Shown one piece after another: positions 22,384 through 29,935 of a DNA stretch of 48,367 nucleotides. Under the pieces are notes generated by a model. That model saw nothing but the letters and a program-made list of their open reading frames with translations. It searched no databases and was not told the DNA's origin. Within the stretch, counting starts at the first letter, position 1, and every line of letters starts with the position of its first letter. The stretch comes from a virus. The position numbers and the translations under genes were made by a program. Location of the stretch: positions 1 through 48,367 of IMG/VR virus record IMGVR_UViG_3300028840_001720; one strand, 5' to 3'.

Positions 22384-23509
22384 TGTCAATATCTCCCAGT
22401 CGCAATTTGCGAACCTTGACTTCGATTCCACGACGCGCTGCCGCATTTTTCAAATCGTCCAGCCATCGCGTCCAGTTCCAAGTCAAGCCGTTTGCCTCGA
22501 ACCAGCATTTTTCTTTGGTTGGATTGGTGGGTTCCAGGTACTCCAATACGCCACAGCGATGCCGCTCGCATTGCTTAACCACATCTACGATTGCCCGCCG
22601 TCGCACCTCGGTCACAATGTCGGCAAGTTGAAGATTGCGCTTCGATACCGCGATATCTATTTTCTTTCGTCCGTGCCCCGCCCCCATTCGCTGCCGATAT
22701 CTCCAGCCAATCTGTTTTCGCACGCCGACTAAGCGAAGTGTCTGCGAAATCAGGTACCGTCCTGCACCAATTCCCCAGGCACGACTACGCCCCGGAATCT
22801 CTAGCGAAAACGGTCGCTCGATTTCTCCTTTGCCGATCACCGGTGACAATGTAGCTATTCGATCAGTATCAAGTTGTTCCGTTTCAAACGCGACAGGAAT
22901 ATACCAGTACCATTTCCCGCGACGCTCAAGCAATTTCGAGTCGGCTAGTTTGCGTTCACCTCTTGCCAAGTCATGGATAATCCGCTTAATGCCAGTCGGC
23001 ACGCCCTTGAGTGAGATTGTAAAGTCCAGCGAAATCTGCAAACTATTTCGCATGATGTTGCGAACATGGACTTGCACATCGTCCTCAAAGACAATCGTGG
23101 TATGTTTATTTGCGATAGGCACTGACAAATCCGTGTAAAATGCCGGCCGTTCCTCACGCCGCAGAATCGCATCTTTTCGTTTCGGTCTTTTGCCGTTATC
23201 CGCTACACCCTTTCGCCAATCTACCTTAGCAGCCAGGAAAGAATTGACCTGTTGGGCAATGTTGCTTGCAACATCGGTGCCAAGTCGCGGTACAGACGTT
23301 GTAATTGCATGGTAAAGTTTTGTTGATTCCGACAAGGGCTTGCCTTGTCGGTTTAATTTCGCTTGTTTGGCTGATTCCTTCCGGCCGCGAGCCCGCAATA
23401 GCCAGTCTTCGCTGGCTACATTGCGGGCCTCGCGACACAGACGAGCAACTTCTGTCAGCTCTGCCGGCGGATCAGTCAACTTCAATTTCAAAACTGTTAT
23501 TGACTTCAT
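22364..23509 (-). CDS. Cas12f/TnpB-like effector lacking RuvC-I and RuvC-III
   Basis: 381 residues. The C-terminal half lines up with Cas12f and TnpB: a basic GxGHGRKK segment (276-283), the helix-strand unit ending in VLEYLEPTN with the RuvC-II glutamate E323, then a Trp-rich WNWTRWLDDLKNAAARRGIEV segment matching the WgrFlxxLxYKaexxGi motif. The RuvC-I region (about 216-240, SPVIGKGEIERP) has Gly where the catalytic Asp is expected, and the protein ends before the zinc ribbon and RuvC-III Asp. It should bind guide and DNA without cutting. Lengths of known Cas12f are 400-700 residues. ATGA-coupled to the gene upstream. Confidence 0.75.
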   Translation of the reverse strand: MKSITVLKLKLTDPPAELTEVARLCREARNVASEDWLLRARGRKESAKQAKLNRQGKPLSESTKLYHAITTSVPRLGTDVASNIAQQVNSFLAAKVDWRKGVADNGKRPKRKDAILRREERPAFYTDLSVPIANKHTTIVFEDDVQVHVRNIMRNSLQISLDFTISLKGVPTGIKRIIHDLARGERKLADSKLLERRGKWYWYIPVAFETEQLDTDRIATLSPVIGKGEIERPFSLEIPGRSRAWGIGAGRYLISQTLRLVGVRKQIGWRYRQRMGAGHGRKKIDIAVSKRNLQLADIVTEVRRRAIVDVVKQCERHRCGVLEYLEPTNPTKEKCWFEANGLTWNWTRWLDDLKNAAARRGIEVKVRKLRLGDIDNGEDSS

Positions 23510-24012
23510 ACCGGCATCAATTTCCCTCTCCGTTCAAGCTCGACGATTCGTCCCTCCAAAATTCCCCGCTGTCGCTCGCTCTCGTCAAGACGTTCGCGAA
23601 ACATCGCAGCTTGCTCGCGATACTCTTTCACGTTCGCTTCAGCTTGATCCAGTTTCAACTGGAGTTCTTTGGCCAGAGCCTTCCAATTTGTCTTCTGGAT
23701 TTCACCCGCTTCTTTCGTTGGCGTTGCCAGATCGATCATGGCCCATACGTTGTATTGATATTCAGCCCATGTCGATTTTTTCGGATTGGCTCGATAGGCT
23801 CGAACCAGTTCTGATACCGATGGCGAACCGCCAAAATGCGCGAATTCCTCTTCCTGCAAATGATCCATCAATTGTCCTTCTCCTCCGAACTGGTCGACAT
23901 ACTCTTTGTCGGCCAGCAGTTCGTCAACCAGTTGCAGCATGCGAAAGATATTCTCTCGCGATTGTTTGGCGAGCTTCTTTAATTCTGCTCGCTTCTGTCC
24001 ACTCGTACTCAT
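23506..24012 (-). CDS. coiled-coil protein of the CRISPR operon
   Basis: 168 residues from an ATG with an AAAGGAAA ribosome site. Residues about 5-35 and 110-160 are strongly helical (KALAKELQLKLDQAEANVKE, ERLDESERQRGILEGRIVEL), the latter a likely coiled coil; the middle is globular (WAEYQYNVWAMIDLA). Its stop overlaps the ATG of the Cas12-like gene (ATGA), so it belongs to the same operon. No known Cas or anti-CRISPR family is recognised. Possible roles are dimerisation, DNA-binding help or target silencing. Confidence 0.75.
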   Translation of the reverse strand: MSTSGQKRAELKKLAKQSRENIFRMLQLVDELLADKEYVDQFGGEGQLMDHLQEEEFAHFGGSPSVSELVRAYRANPKKSTWAEYQYNVWAMIDLATPTKEAGEIQKTNWKALAKELQLKLDQAEANVKEYREQAAMFRERLDESERQRGILEGRIVELERRGKLMPV

Positions 24013-24059
24013 TTCATTTTCCTTTCAAAAACGAAGACTTAAAACAGGAACCATCAATC

Positions 24060-24143
24060 AGACACAGCCGCTCGGTTTGGGATTTCCGCGTCCTGACGTA
24101 ATCCACATCGCGGATTTACGGAATTTGGCGAGAGGTCCGGCTG
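24060..24143 (-). ncRNA. candidate tracrRNA (hairpin plus anti-repeat)
   Basis: The 131-base gap upstream of the CRISPR operon holds, on the minus strand, first a hairpin (CGTAAATCC at 24112-24120 with GGATTACG at 24097-24104; one bulged A, 7-base loop), then AATCCCAAACC (24074-24084), the exact complement of 11 bases in the 3' half of the repeat. With the next two bases the pairing reaches 13 with one G-U. Cas12f tracrRNAs also have stem-loops 5' of an anti-repeat that pairs with the repeat's 3' half. The promoter is not evident. Confidence 0.45.
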
Positions 24144-25178
24144 TCACATTAAGACCTCCGGCTGCTCGCCATTCGGGCTGTGAGCACCCGTTTGACTACG
24201 GCTGTGCCTGATTGATTGCTCCCACTTCGCCTCTCCCGCCAAACCAAAATCATCATCCAGTTCGTGCCAAGCGACATGAAGATCGGACACCCACGAAGAT
24301 TCAGCGTCAGCTTTCGCTGACTCGGCGTACCATCGTCGCCCATCGCCATCCACCCGCTCGCGGATCATGTCCCGCTCGATTGCATCGGCTATCGCTTCTC
24401 GCACCTGGACAGTAGCTCCCGCGATCTTCGCGTCTAGCTCTTTGCGAATCACGCTTTCGAGAAGCCACGTGCTACCAGAAGAATCGGATTCAAGAGCGTA
24501 CAGGGCACAATGCGTCTGCCGGATCAACGCGCCCATCGGCAAGCCAAGTGACTCGTATAGCCGATCACAGAGCAAAAACCCACAGCCGGCAAACCCGCGA
24601 AGCACATACGGATTGTCGCGGATCACCTGCACTGCACTTTCGCCCCACGCCTCGATGCATTTCTGCGAGGTTGACTTTGGAAAACCGCGATTTGCCAGAA
24701 GCCCCTCAACCTCAATCGTGATTGCTTCCAGTGCTTTTCTGGCAGAGAAAAACGACGATGCAGCCTCAACCGTCGTGACATTGAGGCTGCATCGCTTGGC
24801 CACGCTGGCCGGCTCAAGTCGCAATTTCTCTAGTGCCAGCTCTCCAAATTCTGCGACGATCTTGATTGCTGCTTGCGGACCGATGCCGTTTGCCTTTTGT
24901 AAATATCGCTGGATGGCTTGCAGGTCGGTCGGCTCAACCGGAGTAAACGAAGAAAATTGAAACTGCCGACCGAACCTATCGTGTGTTTGCACCCGCCCCA
25001 GAAACCGATACTTCTCACCCATGCACAGCGAGCCGGCCTTGGCATTTCCTACTACCGTTTGCCCGTCTCGCATTTTGCCAACCACCCAGCGATCAGCCGA
25101 ATCGTCTTCGCCGATCGCCCGGTGTTCGTGGGAGAAGATCCCGATTAGTTCTTCGGTTTTTGGGGTTACGACTGGCAC
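24144..25178 (-). CDS. RecD2-like helicase, N-terminal half
   Basis: 344 residues matching the N-terminal part of RecD2 proteins: an OB-like domain (KYRFLGRVQTHDRFGRQFQFSSF), helix-hairpin-helix modules (KANGIGPQAAIKIVAEFG; NPYVLRGFAGCGFLLCDRL), and a helical end. It has no Walker motifs; these are in the separate motor gene at 19796-21118. It starts with GTG behind GAGGGG and ends with a stop about 130 bases before the CRISPR operon. The two halves together total 784 residues, near the usual RecD2 size. They probably associate in the cell. Confidence 0.82.
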   Translation of the reverse strand: MPVVTPKTEELIGIFSHEHRAIGEDDSADRWVVGKMRDGQTVVGNAKAGSLCMGEKYRFLGRVQTHDRFGRQFQFSSFTPVEPTDLQAIQRYLQKANGIGPQAAIKIVAEFGELALEKLRLEPASVAKRCSLNVTTVEAASSFFSARKALEAITIEVEGLLANRGFPKSTSQKCIEAWGESAVQVIRDNPYVLRGFAGCGFLLCDRLYESLGLPMGALIRQTHCALYALESDSSGSTWLLESVIRKELDAKIAGATVQVREAIADAIERDMIRERVDGDGRRWYAESAKADAESSWVSDLHVAWHELDDDFGLAGEAKWEQSIRHSRSQTGAHSPNGEQPEVLM

Positions 25179-25260
25179 TGTTTGCCCCTCGAAAATAGTC
25201 TCGCCGCCGCAAAAGGAACTCAGGTAAAAACGACGGCGAGACTCCAGCTACACCGCTGGC

Positions 25261-25815
25261 TCAAAAAAATCCGCCGTCATCATTCGTGTCCGGTGTCGCG
25301 TATGGATCATCCACCGCGTCGAGGTCTTTGACTTTCGATCGGTCAACCGGAATTTTCAGGCGGGCAACTTCTTTGTTTTCCGGGTGCCAAAAATTCGAGT
25401 AGGGTACTTTGGCAACCTGCTTGCCCTTGTACTTGCCCTGCTCCTGCTCCTCATTAACAACCTCGAAGCAACACACCTTGCCGTACAGGTCGTCAACCTC
25501 GTAGTTCAGCCCCCGGTTTTCCTTTCTGGCAGCCGCAATCAAATCGGCCGTCCAAACACCGGTAGCAACCAGCAGAGCAGCACGCCGCGAGCGATTGCCT
25601 TTCTTCGCGTTTTTGTGAATATACTCGCGGTGCGTCTGCCCGACTTGATCCGGCTTCGTTCCGCTGAGGATTTCCAGCTCGACGAAGAACGATTCATCTC
25701 CGTCATGCACTTCCGTCACCTGGCCGAAGTAATAGCCGGGTGCAACCAAAGTGAAAGAGCCACCGCTACCTACGGTATCTTCGTTCACTTCGTCGTCAAA
25801 GTATTCTTCTGGCAT
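25261..25815 (-). CDS. SSB-like single-stranded DNA-binding protein (DUF669-like)
   Basis: 184 residues from the ATG at 25815. An N-terminal beta-rich domain (SFTLVAPGYYFGQVTEVHDG, FFVELEILSG) resembles the DUF669 phage family, and the C-terminus is an acidic tail (DDPYATPDTNDDGGFF) ending in hydrophobics, as in SSB proteins that recruit repair partners through the tail. It is next to the RecT-like annealing protein and RecD2-like helicase. The domain call is by pattern; the SSB role is inferred. Confidence 0.6.
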   Translation of the reverse strand: MPEEYFDDEVNEDTVGSGGSFTLVAPGYYFGQVTEVHDGDESFFVELEILSGTKPDQVGQTHREYIHKNAKKGNRSRRAALLVATGVWTADLIAAARKENRGLNYEVDDLYGKVCCFEVVNEEQEQGKYKGKQVAKVPYSNFWHPENKEVARLKIPVDRSKVKDLDAVDDPYATPDTNDDGGFF

Positions 25816-25819
25816 TTTT

Positions 25820-26215
25820 CTACCTTTCAAAATCGTATGGTGATTCCACCGGTGTTTTGTCCTCGATCCCACAACGCAGGAGCAATTCGCAAATCTCCTC
25901 CGGCGATACGTTTCGGCCATCAAAGCCCGTCAATTCCGCCAATACATCGCGAAATTCCCATAAAGCATCCCACGCGTCGTTGTAGACGCACAATAACGGC
26001 ACGTTTTTGTGAGACATTCTAATCCAACGGATCGTAAATTCGCCCGTCGTTCCACCTCCAGGATAGTACATGCCGATTGTAATTTCGTCTACATAATCGT
26101 GGTCACGGTGAAGGCGAGTAGCACCATACCATGCCCGCGATAGATGGATGAATTGACGACGACATTCAGCGTGCTTCCCTGATAGGGAAAATCCGATAGT
26201 GTTCATAGATGGCAT
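25820..26215 (-). CDS. hypothetical protein, 131 residues
   Basis: A 131-residue protein with a mixed beta core (EITIGMYYPGGGTTGEFTIRWIRM, VPLLCVYNDAWDALWEF) and a C-terminal helix (SPEEICELLLRCGIED). It overlaps the preceding small gene by 50 bases and has an AAGG ribosome site. No family recognised; it lies in the recombination operon. Confidence 0.6.
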   Translation of the reverse strand: MPSMNTIGFSLSGKHAECRRQFIHLSRAWYGATRLHRDHDYVDEITIGMYYPGGGTTGEFTIRWIRMSHKNVPLLCVYNDAWDALWEFRDVLAELTGFDGRNVSPEEICELLLRCGIEDKTPVESPYDFER

Positions 26216-26354
26216 AACACACCTTGCGATTCTCGCTGCTCTTTAAGCCGAGTTGAATCGGCAAGCCTAATTCGCGTTCCGCCCAACACCACGCGACGGC
26301 GGCTACCTCGTCAATCGCCTCCCCCGTAGCCGCCGCCGCGTAAGCTACCGCCAA
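26166..26354 (-). CDS. 62-residue hypothetical protein with TTG start
   Basis: Starts with TTG seven bases after GGAG. The product is helical (AVAYAAAATGEAIDEVAAVAWCWAERELGLP) with a basic end. It overlaps the next gene by 50 bases in another frame. No domain is recognised; it could be a small accessory of the annealing protein. Confidence 0.5.
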   Translation of the reverse strand: MAVAYAAAATGEAIDEVAAVAWCWAERELGLPIQLGLKSSENRKVCYAIYEHYRIFPIREAR

Positions 26355-26398
26355 TTTGATGCTCCGCGGCCAGTCTTCCCAACCCAGCCAGGGAGAGG

Positions 26399-27433
26399 CT
26401 AGGATTTTCCCAGTTTGGCCCGGAGCTGATCGAGCATTTGTCTTGCTGTCGCGAGTGGCAACTCCGACAGTTTCGATACGCCGGCCTTGTCCAATGCCGC
26501 TTGGAGCTTGTCGGACATTTCCAAAACGTGGAGGTGCATCGCGACGAGCAACTGGTGAGCTTGCTCCTCGCTCATGTCATTCATGGTGACACCCTCGCCG
26601 AAAATTTCGCCGGCTTGCTGACGGACCCATTCGTTGAGCTTGAACTTCGCCGCGATCTGCTTAATTTCGTTTTTCGATTCCATCGAAGCAGCCGCAAGTG
26701 CGTCGCCCTTCGCCGTCGCCGCTGCCGCTTCGGCGTTCGCTTCGGCCACCGCAGGATCAACCGCTCTGGCAGTGTCACCGCCTTGTGACTCCGACGCAGC
26801 ATCCGTGCCAGACTCCGTGGCTGTCGCCTCCGTGTCTTGCTCCGGCCGGCCGCGTTTTTTCTTTTGCGGTTCCGACTCGACTTGGAACGATGCGTCGATT
26901 ATTTCACCGCCGATGTACTCCGCGTCTTCCTGCATCCCGGCCCCGATGGACGGCTCGAACATCGTAGCTGCCCTTCCCCAAAGTTTCGACCGAAGCATCT
27001 GGGCAGGGTCTTTGTCCCAAGCAGACCCAGCCTTGAATTTCTTTCCGTCGCTCTTGCCAAGTCCTTTGCGGTGTGCCATCTCGATCGTGAATTCAATATC
27101 GTGCGATTGGCTGCCGTTTTCCAACCGCACAGCCGCACGCTTGCCGTCCTCCCCCGTGTTCAGCCAAGTCACTTTCCATCCACGGCGAAGCATCTCTGCA
27201 TGAATCCACTCAGCCCGCAGGCCGAATCCTCCCTCATCGTAGACGTGGTACTTCTGCTCAAATGCGACTGGGGGCAGCCCCTCGCTGAGCATCTGTATCG
27301 CGACCACCGTAGCAAGCGATTTGCTCTTGACGCCTTTCATCCCCATTACGATACGTTCACCCATGTTTTGGATGAACGCGAGCGATCGCTCCGGGTCAGA
27401 GGCTATCACGCTAAGTGCCATTGTTTCCGCCAT
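26399..27433 (-). CDS. RecT-like single-strand annealing protein
   Basis: 344 residues from the ATG at 27433, which has GGGAGA nine bases upstream. The core (ATVVAIQMLSEGLPPVAFEQKYHV; AEWIHAEMLRRGWKV; WDKDPAQMLRSKLWGRAATMFEP) follows the RecT/Red-beta pattern of an early helix bundle and the W-x-x-x-P...ML...R...A...R region. A long low-complexity Ala/Glu/Thr linker leads to a helical C-terminal domain. It would anneal complementary single strands during recombination with the SSB-like protein. Confidence 0.7.
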   Translation of the reverse strand: MAETMALSVIASDPERSLAFIQNMGERIVMGMKGVKSKSLATVVAIQMLSEGLPPVAFEQKYHVYDEGGFGLRAEWIHAEMLRRGWKVTWLNTGEDGKRAAVRLENGSQSHDIEFTIEMAHRKGLGKSDGKKFKAGSAWDKDPAQMLRSKLWGRAATMFEPSIGAGMQEDAEYIGGEIIDASFQVESEPQKKKRGRPEQDTEATATESGTDAASESQGGDTARAVDPAVAEANAEAAAATAKGDALAAASMESKNEIKQIAAKFKLNEWVRQQAGEIFGEGVTMNDMSEEQAHQLLVAMHLHVLEMSDKLQAALDKAGVSKLSELPLATARQMLDQLRAKLGKS

Positions 27434-27557
27434 CGTTTTCATTCTCCCTTTGCTGTTTTCGTTCCCAAATAACCTCCGAAATAAGACACGCTATTGCGAC
27501 TGCCAGGGGGATGCACGCGATGGCAGTCGAGATCGTTGCTAGTTTCCAGACTTCCAT
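27411..27557 (-). CDS. 48-residue membrane protein
   Basis: A small gene (ATG at 27557, GGAAG upstream) whose product has one membrane helix (LATISTAIACIPLAVAIACLI) followed by a charged tail (SEVIWERKQQRENENDGG). It overlaps the RecT-like start by 23 bases. Small membrane proteins of this type are frequent and unassignable. Confidence 0.5.
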   Translation of the reverse strand: MEVWKLATISTAIACIPLAVAIACLISEVIWERKQQRENENDGGNNGT

Positions 27558-27596
27558 TGTCTATTACTTCCAAAAAAGCCGAGCGTGACTGTCGCA

Positions 27597-28190
27597 TCAT
27601 GGCCGCGATAAAATCGCTGTCGCCGTCCAGCCGTCACCTTTTGAGTTTTTCTCGGCCAATCTTGCTGCCGAGACCAACCACTCGGCAAATTCTCGCGTCG
27701 TGGCTGATCGTTGATTCCTACTCAATCGCTTGTACGGTCGTCGTTGTCCACTGCCTTCCCTGTTGTGAAGCCGTAGAGGAACCTCAATCTGCGATGGATC
27801 AATCCCGCAAAATGCAAGCCACGTCGTCTTCTTCATCGGATAGCCCCACCACGCCTGCCAAACTTCAATCGTCCAGAGGTCGCCGTCTAGCGGCCTTCCC
27901 GGTTGCGGTAGTCCGCCCGCCTCGAATAACTCGGAAAATGTCGGCTGTTCCAAAACGCCGCCGCATTCCTTTAGCTTCTCGCAGCAGAATAACCCCAGCT
28001 CTTTTTCTCCCGGTTCTGGCTTGGCTTGATGTTTCGTTTTTACGCTCCAACTTCGGCATGGCGGGTGAGCTACAATCGGCATTCCGCCACCGAAAGTCCT
28101 AGCATCTCGACGTGCGTCATAGACTTCGACATCCGGCAATGACTTGTAGATACTGCGCGAGGCAGCGCATAAGATAGCCACGGTCCGCAT
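27597..28190 (-). CDS. phage protein with HPPC motif (nucleotide- or DNA-modifying type)
   Basis: 197 residues from the ATG at 28190, which overlaps the upstream stop as TGATG. The opening VAILCAASRSIYKSLPDVEVYD and the DARTFGGGMPIVAHPPCRSW block are typical of a conserved phage family; a proline-proline-cysteine motif in this context recalls cytosine-methyltransferase motif IV, and a later Trp-rich segment ends in YPMKKTTWLAF. It may be a degenerate or unusual C-methyltransferase-like enzyme. Function remains open. Confidence 0.6.
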   Translation of the reverse strand: MRTVAILCAASRSIYKSLPDVEVYDARRDARTFGGGMPIVAHPPCRSWSVKTKHQAKPEPGEKELGLFCCEKLKECGGVLEQPTFSELFEAGGLPQPGRPLDGDLWTIEVWQAWWGYPMKKTTWLAFCGIDPSQIEVPLRLHNREGSGQRRPYKRLSRNQRSATTREFAEWLVSAARLAEKNSKGDGWTATAILSRP

Positions 28191-29062
28191 CACACAACTC
28201 CGAATTTGCGGGCGATCGCCCACTCCTCTTTACAGTCCCACTCCAGGTACGTCTTCGCCTGCTGTTTATCGAGCATGTCGCCCGAATTCCAGAGTCGGTG
28301 AAAATCCGAGCCATCAAGGTCTTGCTCTTCCTCTGGTCGTGCGACTCCGAGATATCGGGCTACGTCTTTTGCCTTCGCGCCTTTCTTCGACTTCGCGCCT
28401 TTCTTCGACTTACCGACTGGGTCAAAGTGCATTCCGCCGAGATCCCAGACATCCATCAAATCAACGAAGACTGGCGAAAGCCATTTGAAATTACGGTCGA
28501 GGATGTTGGGCGGCTGCAAGTCCAGCCTGCAAGCCCAGACCCACAAAAACCACACATCGAAGTTTTTGATGTTCCAGCCGACAAGATGCTTTCCCTGGCT
28601 GGCAACTGCCGAGAATCGCCGGAAGAAATCCGACACGATGTGCTCCGGCTCGTCGCTGACAATCTCGACATGTTCGCCATCGGCCGTGTAGCCGACTGCC
28701 AGAGGAACGCCAGTCACGGGCGAGAGCGGAGCCTTGTCGAGTGCTTCCGCCCAGTAGTCCACCTCGCCGGTTTCCAGTCTTTTTTCGTAGTCGGCGAGGG
28801 CCTTGTGGTGTTTCTGCCGCTCAGCCTCGATTTTCTGTGCGATCTTGTCGGCATCTTTCAGCCGGCCAAGTCGCACTTTCGTGTCATCAAATTCTGCCGG
28901 AGGAGCTGGTCCGACCGAATCTGCATCCCACCCCGGCAGAATCGACTTGAGTTGCTCCAGCGGCAATGGTCCGGTCTCGATATCAAAAACGACGGACCGA
29001 TCCGTTGCTACCTTCACGGGCTCGCCTGTTGCTTCCGTTTCTTCTTCGTCAAAAAATCCCAT
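28190..29062 (-). CDS. DnaQ/PolB-type 3'-5' exonuclease-like protein
   Basis: 290 residues from the ATG at 29062, which has a GGAGGAGG site; the upstream frame is read-through. The DEDD-type signals are VVFDIETG (D27, E29), then VGWNIKNFD, and a C-terminal YLEWDCKEEWAIA segment holding the last Asp. Residues around 215-235 contain a Lys-rich repeat (KSKKGAKSKKGAK). No polymerase palm is attached, so it is a stand-alone proofreading-like or repair exonuclease. Confidence 0.78.
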   Translation of the reverse strand: MGFFDEEETEATGEPVKVATDRSVVFDIETGPLPLEQLKSILPGWDADSVGPAPPAEFDDTKVRLGRLKDADKIAQKIEAERQKHHKALADYEKRLETGEVDYWAEALDKAPLSPVTGVPLAVGYTADGEHVEIVSDEPEHIVSDFFRRFSAVASQGKHLVGWNIKNFDVWFLWVWACRLDLQPPNILDRNFKWLSPVFVDLMDVWDLGGMHFDPVGKSKKGAKSKKGAKAKDVARYLGVARPEEEQDLDGSDFHRLWNSGDMLDKQQAKTYLEWDCKEEWAIARKFGVV

Positions 29063-29159
29063 AATCCTCCTCCTCGTTTTTCTTCTGCTCAATATACTCC
29101 GCTTCGTCTGGCGCCCGCCCGCGACGACGAGCAGCGGACGAGGTGGGGGAAAGGTGGAT

Positions 29160-29360
29160 TCAGTCCCAATCTCCCTCCCAGCCGTCCTCCGTCGATCCGT
29201 CCGGGAACACGGTAGTCCGTTTCTTCCCGTCTTCCAGCATTACCTCCTCGTCGCGGTCCCGTGCGATTCCGCGAGCCGCCTGGATCGCCTCGTCGCACAC
29301 CGACGAGGACTGCAGCCCGACCGTGATCTCTTCTCCATTTCTGTTGTAGATTTCCGCCAT
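29160..29360 (-). CDS. 66-residue acidic hypothetical protein
   Basis: Start ATG at 29360 behind AAAGGTGG. A small acidic protein (IYNRNGEEITVGLQ ... DGKKRTTVFPDGSTEDGWEGDWD). No domain recognised; it lies between HNH and the exonuclease. Confidence 0.55.
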   Translation of the reverse strand: MAEIYNRNGEEITVGLQSSSVCDEAIQAARGIARDRDEEVMLEDGKKRTTVFPDGSTEDGWEGDWD

Positions 29361-29398
29361 CGTTTTTCCACCTTTCAAAAAATAGTTCAGAAAATAGT

Positions 29399-29812
29399 TC
29401 AGACATTCCCTCGCGGGTCTTCGGTCTTGCCCGCGATGATTGCTTTGGCCAGTACTCGATATTTGCGAATCGCTCGTCGCGTCAACCGGTGGATGTCGGC
29501 ACGCGTCTCGGGGCCGGCGAACTTCGCCAATGGCTTATCCTGCCGGCTGCAATTGCACGCCCGGCAAGCCGTGATAAGGTTGCTGGCGTCGTTGCTCCCG
29601 CCGTCCGACTCGCAGCAGACGTGATCGAGGGTGATATCTGTGGGATGTGCTCCGTGGAGATCCTTGCAGCAGTAGACGCAACGGAAGGAATCCCGCAGGT
29701 AGATGGCCAGTCGCAGGTCTTTGCGGATGCAGACGCCTTTGTAGGCCCGCCGTGAATCCTTCGCCCGTTTCCCGCTTCGTCCGTTTTTCGCTTTGGCTGT
29801 TTTCGTTTTCAT
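29399..29812 (-). CDS. HNH endonuclease
   Basis: 137 residues with a basic N-terminal tail and a complete HNH domain: a zinc pair CVYC (C45, C48), the catalytic LDH (D63-H64), an Asn (N78) and a second pair CRAC (C83, C86). It should nick or cut DNA. It directly follows a strong promoter and could be a homing-type or packaging-associated nuclease; packaging HNH genes usually sit near terminase, and this one is in the early region. Confidence 0.88.
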   Translation of the reverse strand: MKTKTAKAKNGRSGKRAKDSRRAYKGVCIRKDLRLAIYLRDSFRCVYCCKDLHGAHPTDITLDHVCCESDGGSNDASNLITACRACNCSRQDKPLAKFAGPETRADIHRLTRRAIRKYRVLAKAIIAGKTEDPRGNV

Positions 29813-29835
29813 CGTTGCTCCCTTTCACTGCCCTA

Positions 29836-29863
29836 ATTCTACCATAGTATTCGTCCGTGTCAA
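29836..29863 (-). promoter_or_regulatory. sigma70-type promoter for the early operon
   Basis: TTGACA (minus strand, 29858-29863), a 16-base spacer and TAGAAT (29836-29841) form a near-consensus promoter. Transcription would start near 29829, with a short leader and a GGGAG site before the HNH ATG at 29812. The block from TTGACA through CGGACGAATA is shared with 30188-30173, which suggests a common operator. Confidence 0.75.
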
Positions 29864-29935
29864 CGCATTCTCTTGATAATTCCCCGAAGTTTTCCGTCTT
29901 TTTTTCGTTGACGTAAACGTATACCAGATAGGGAG

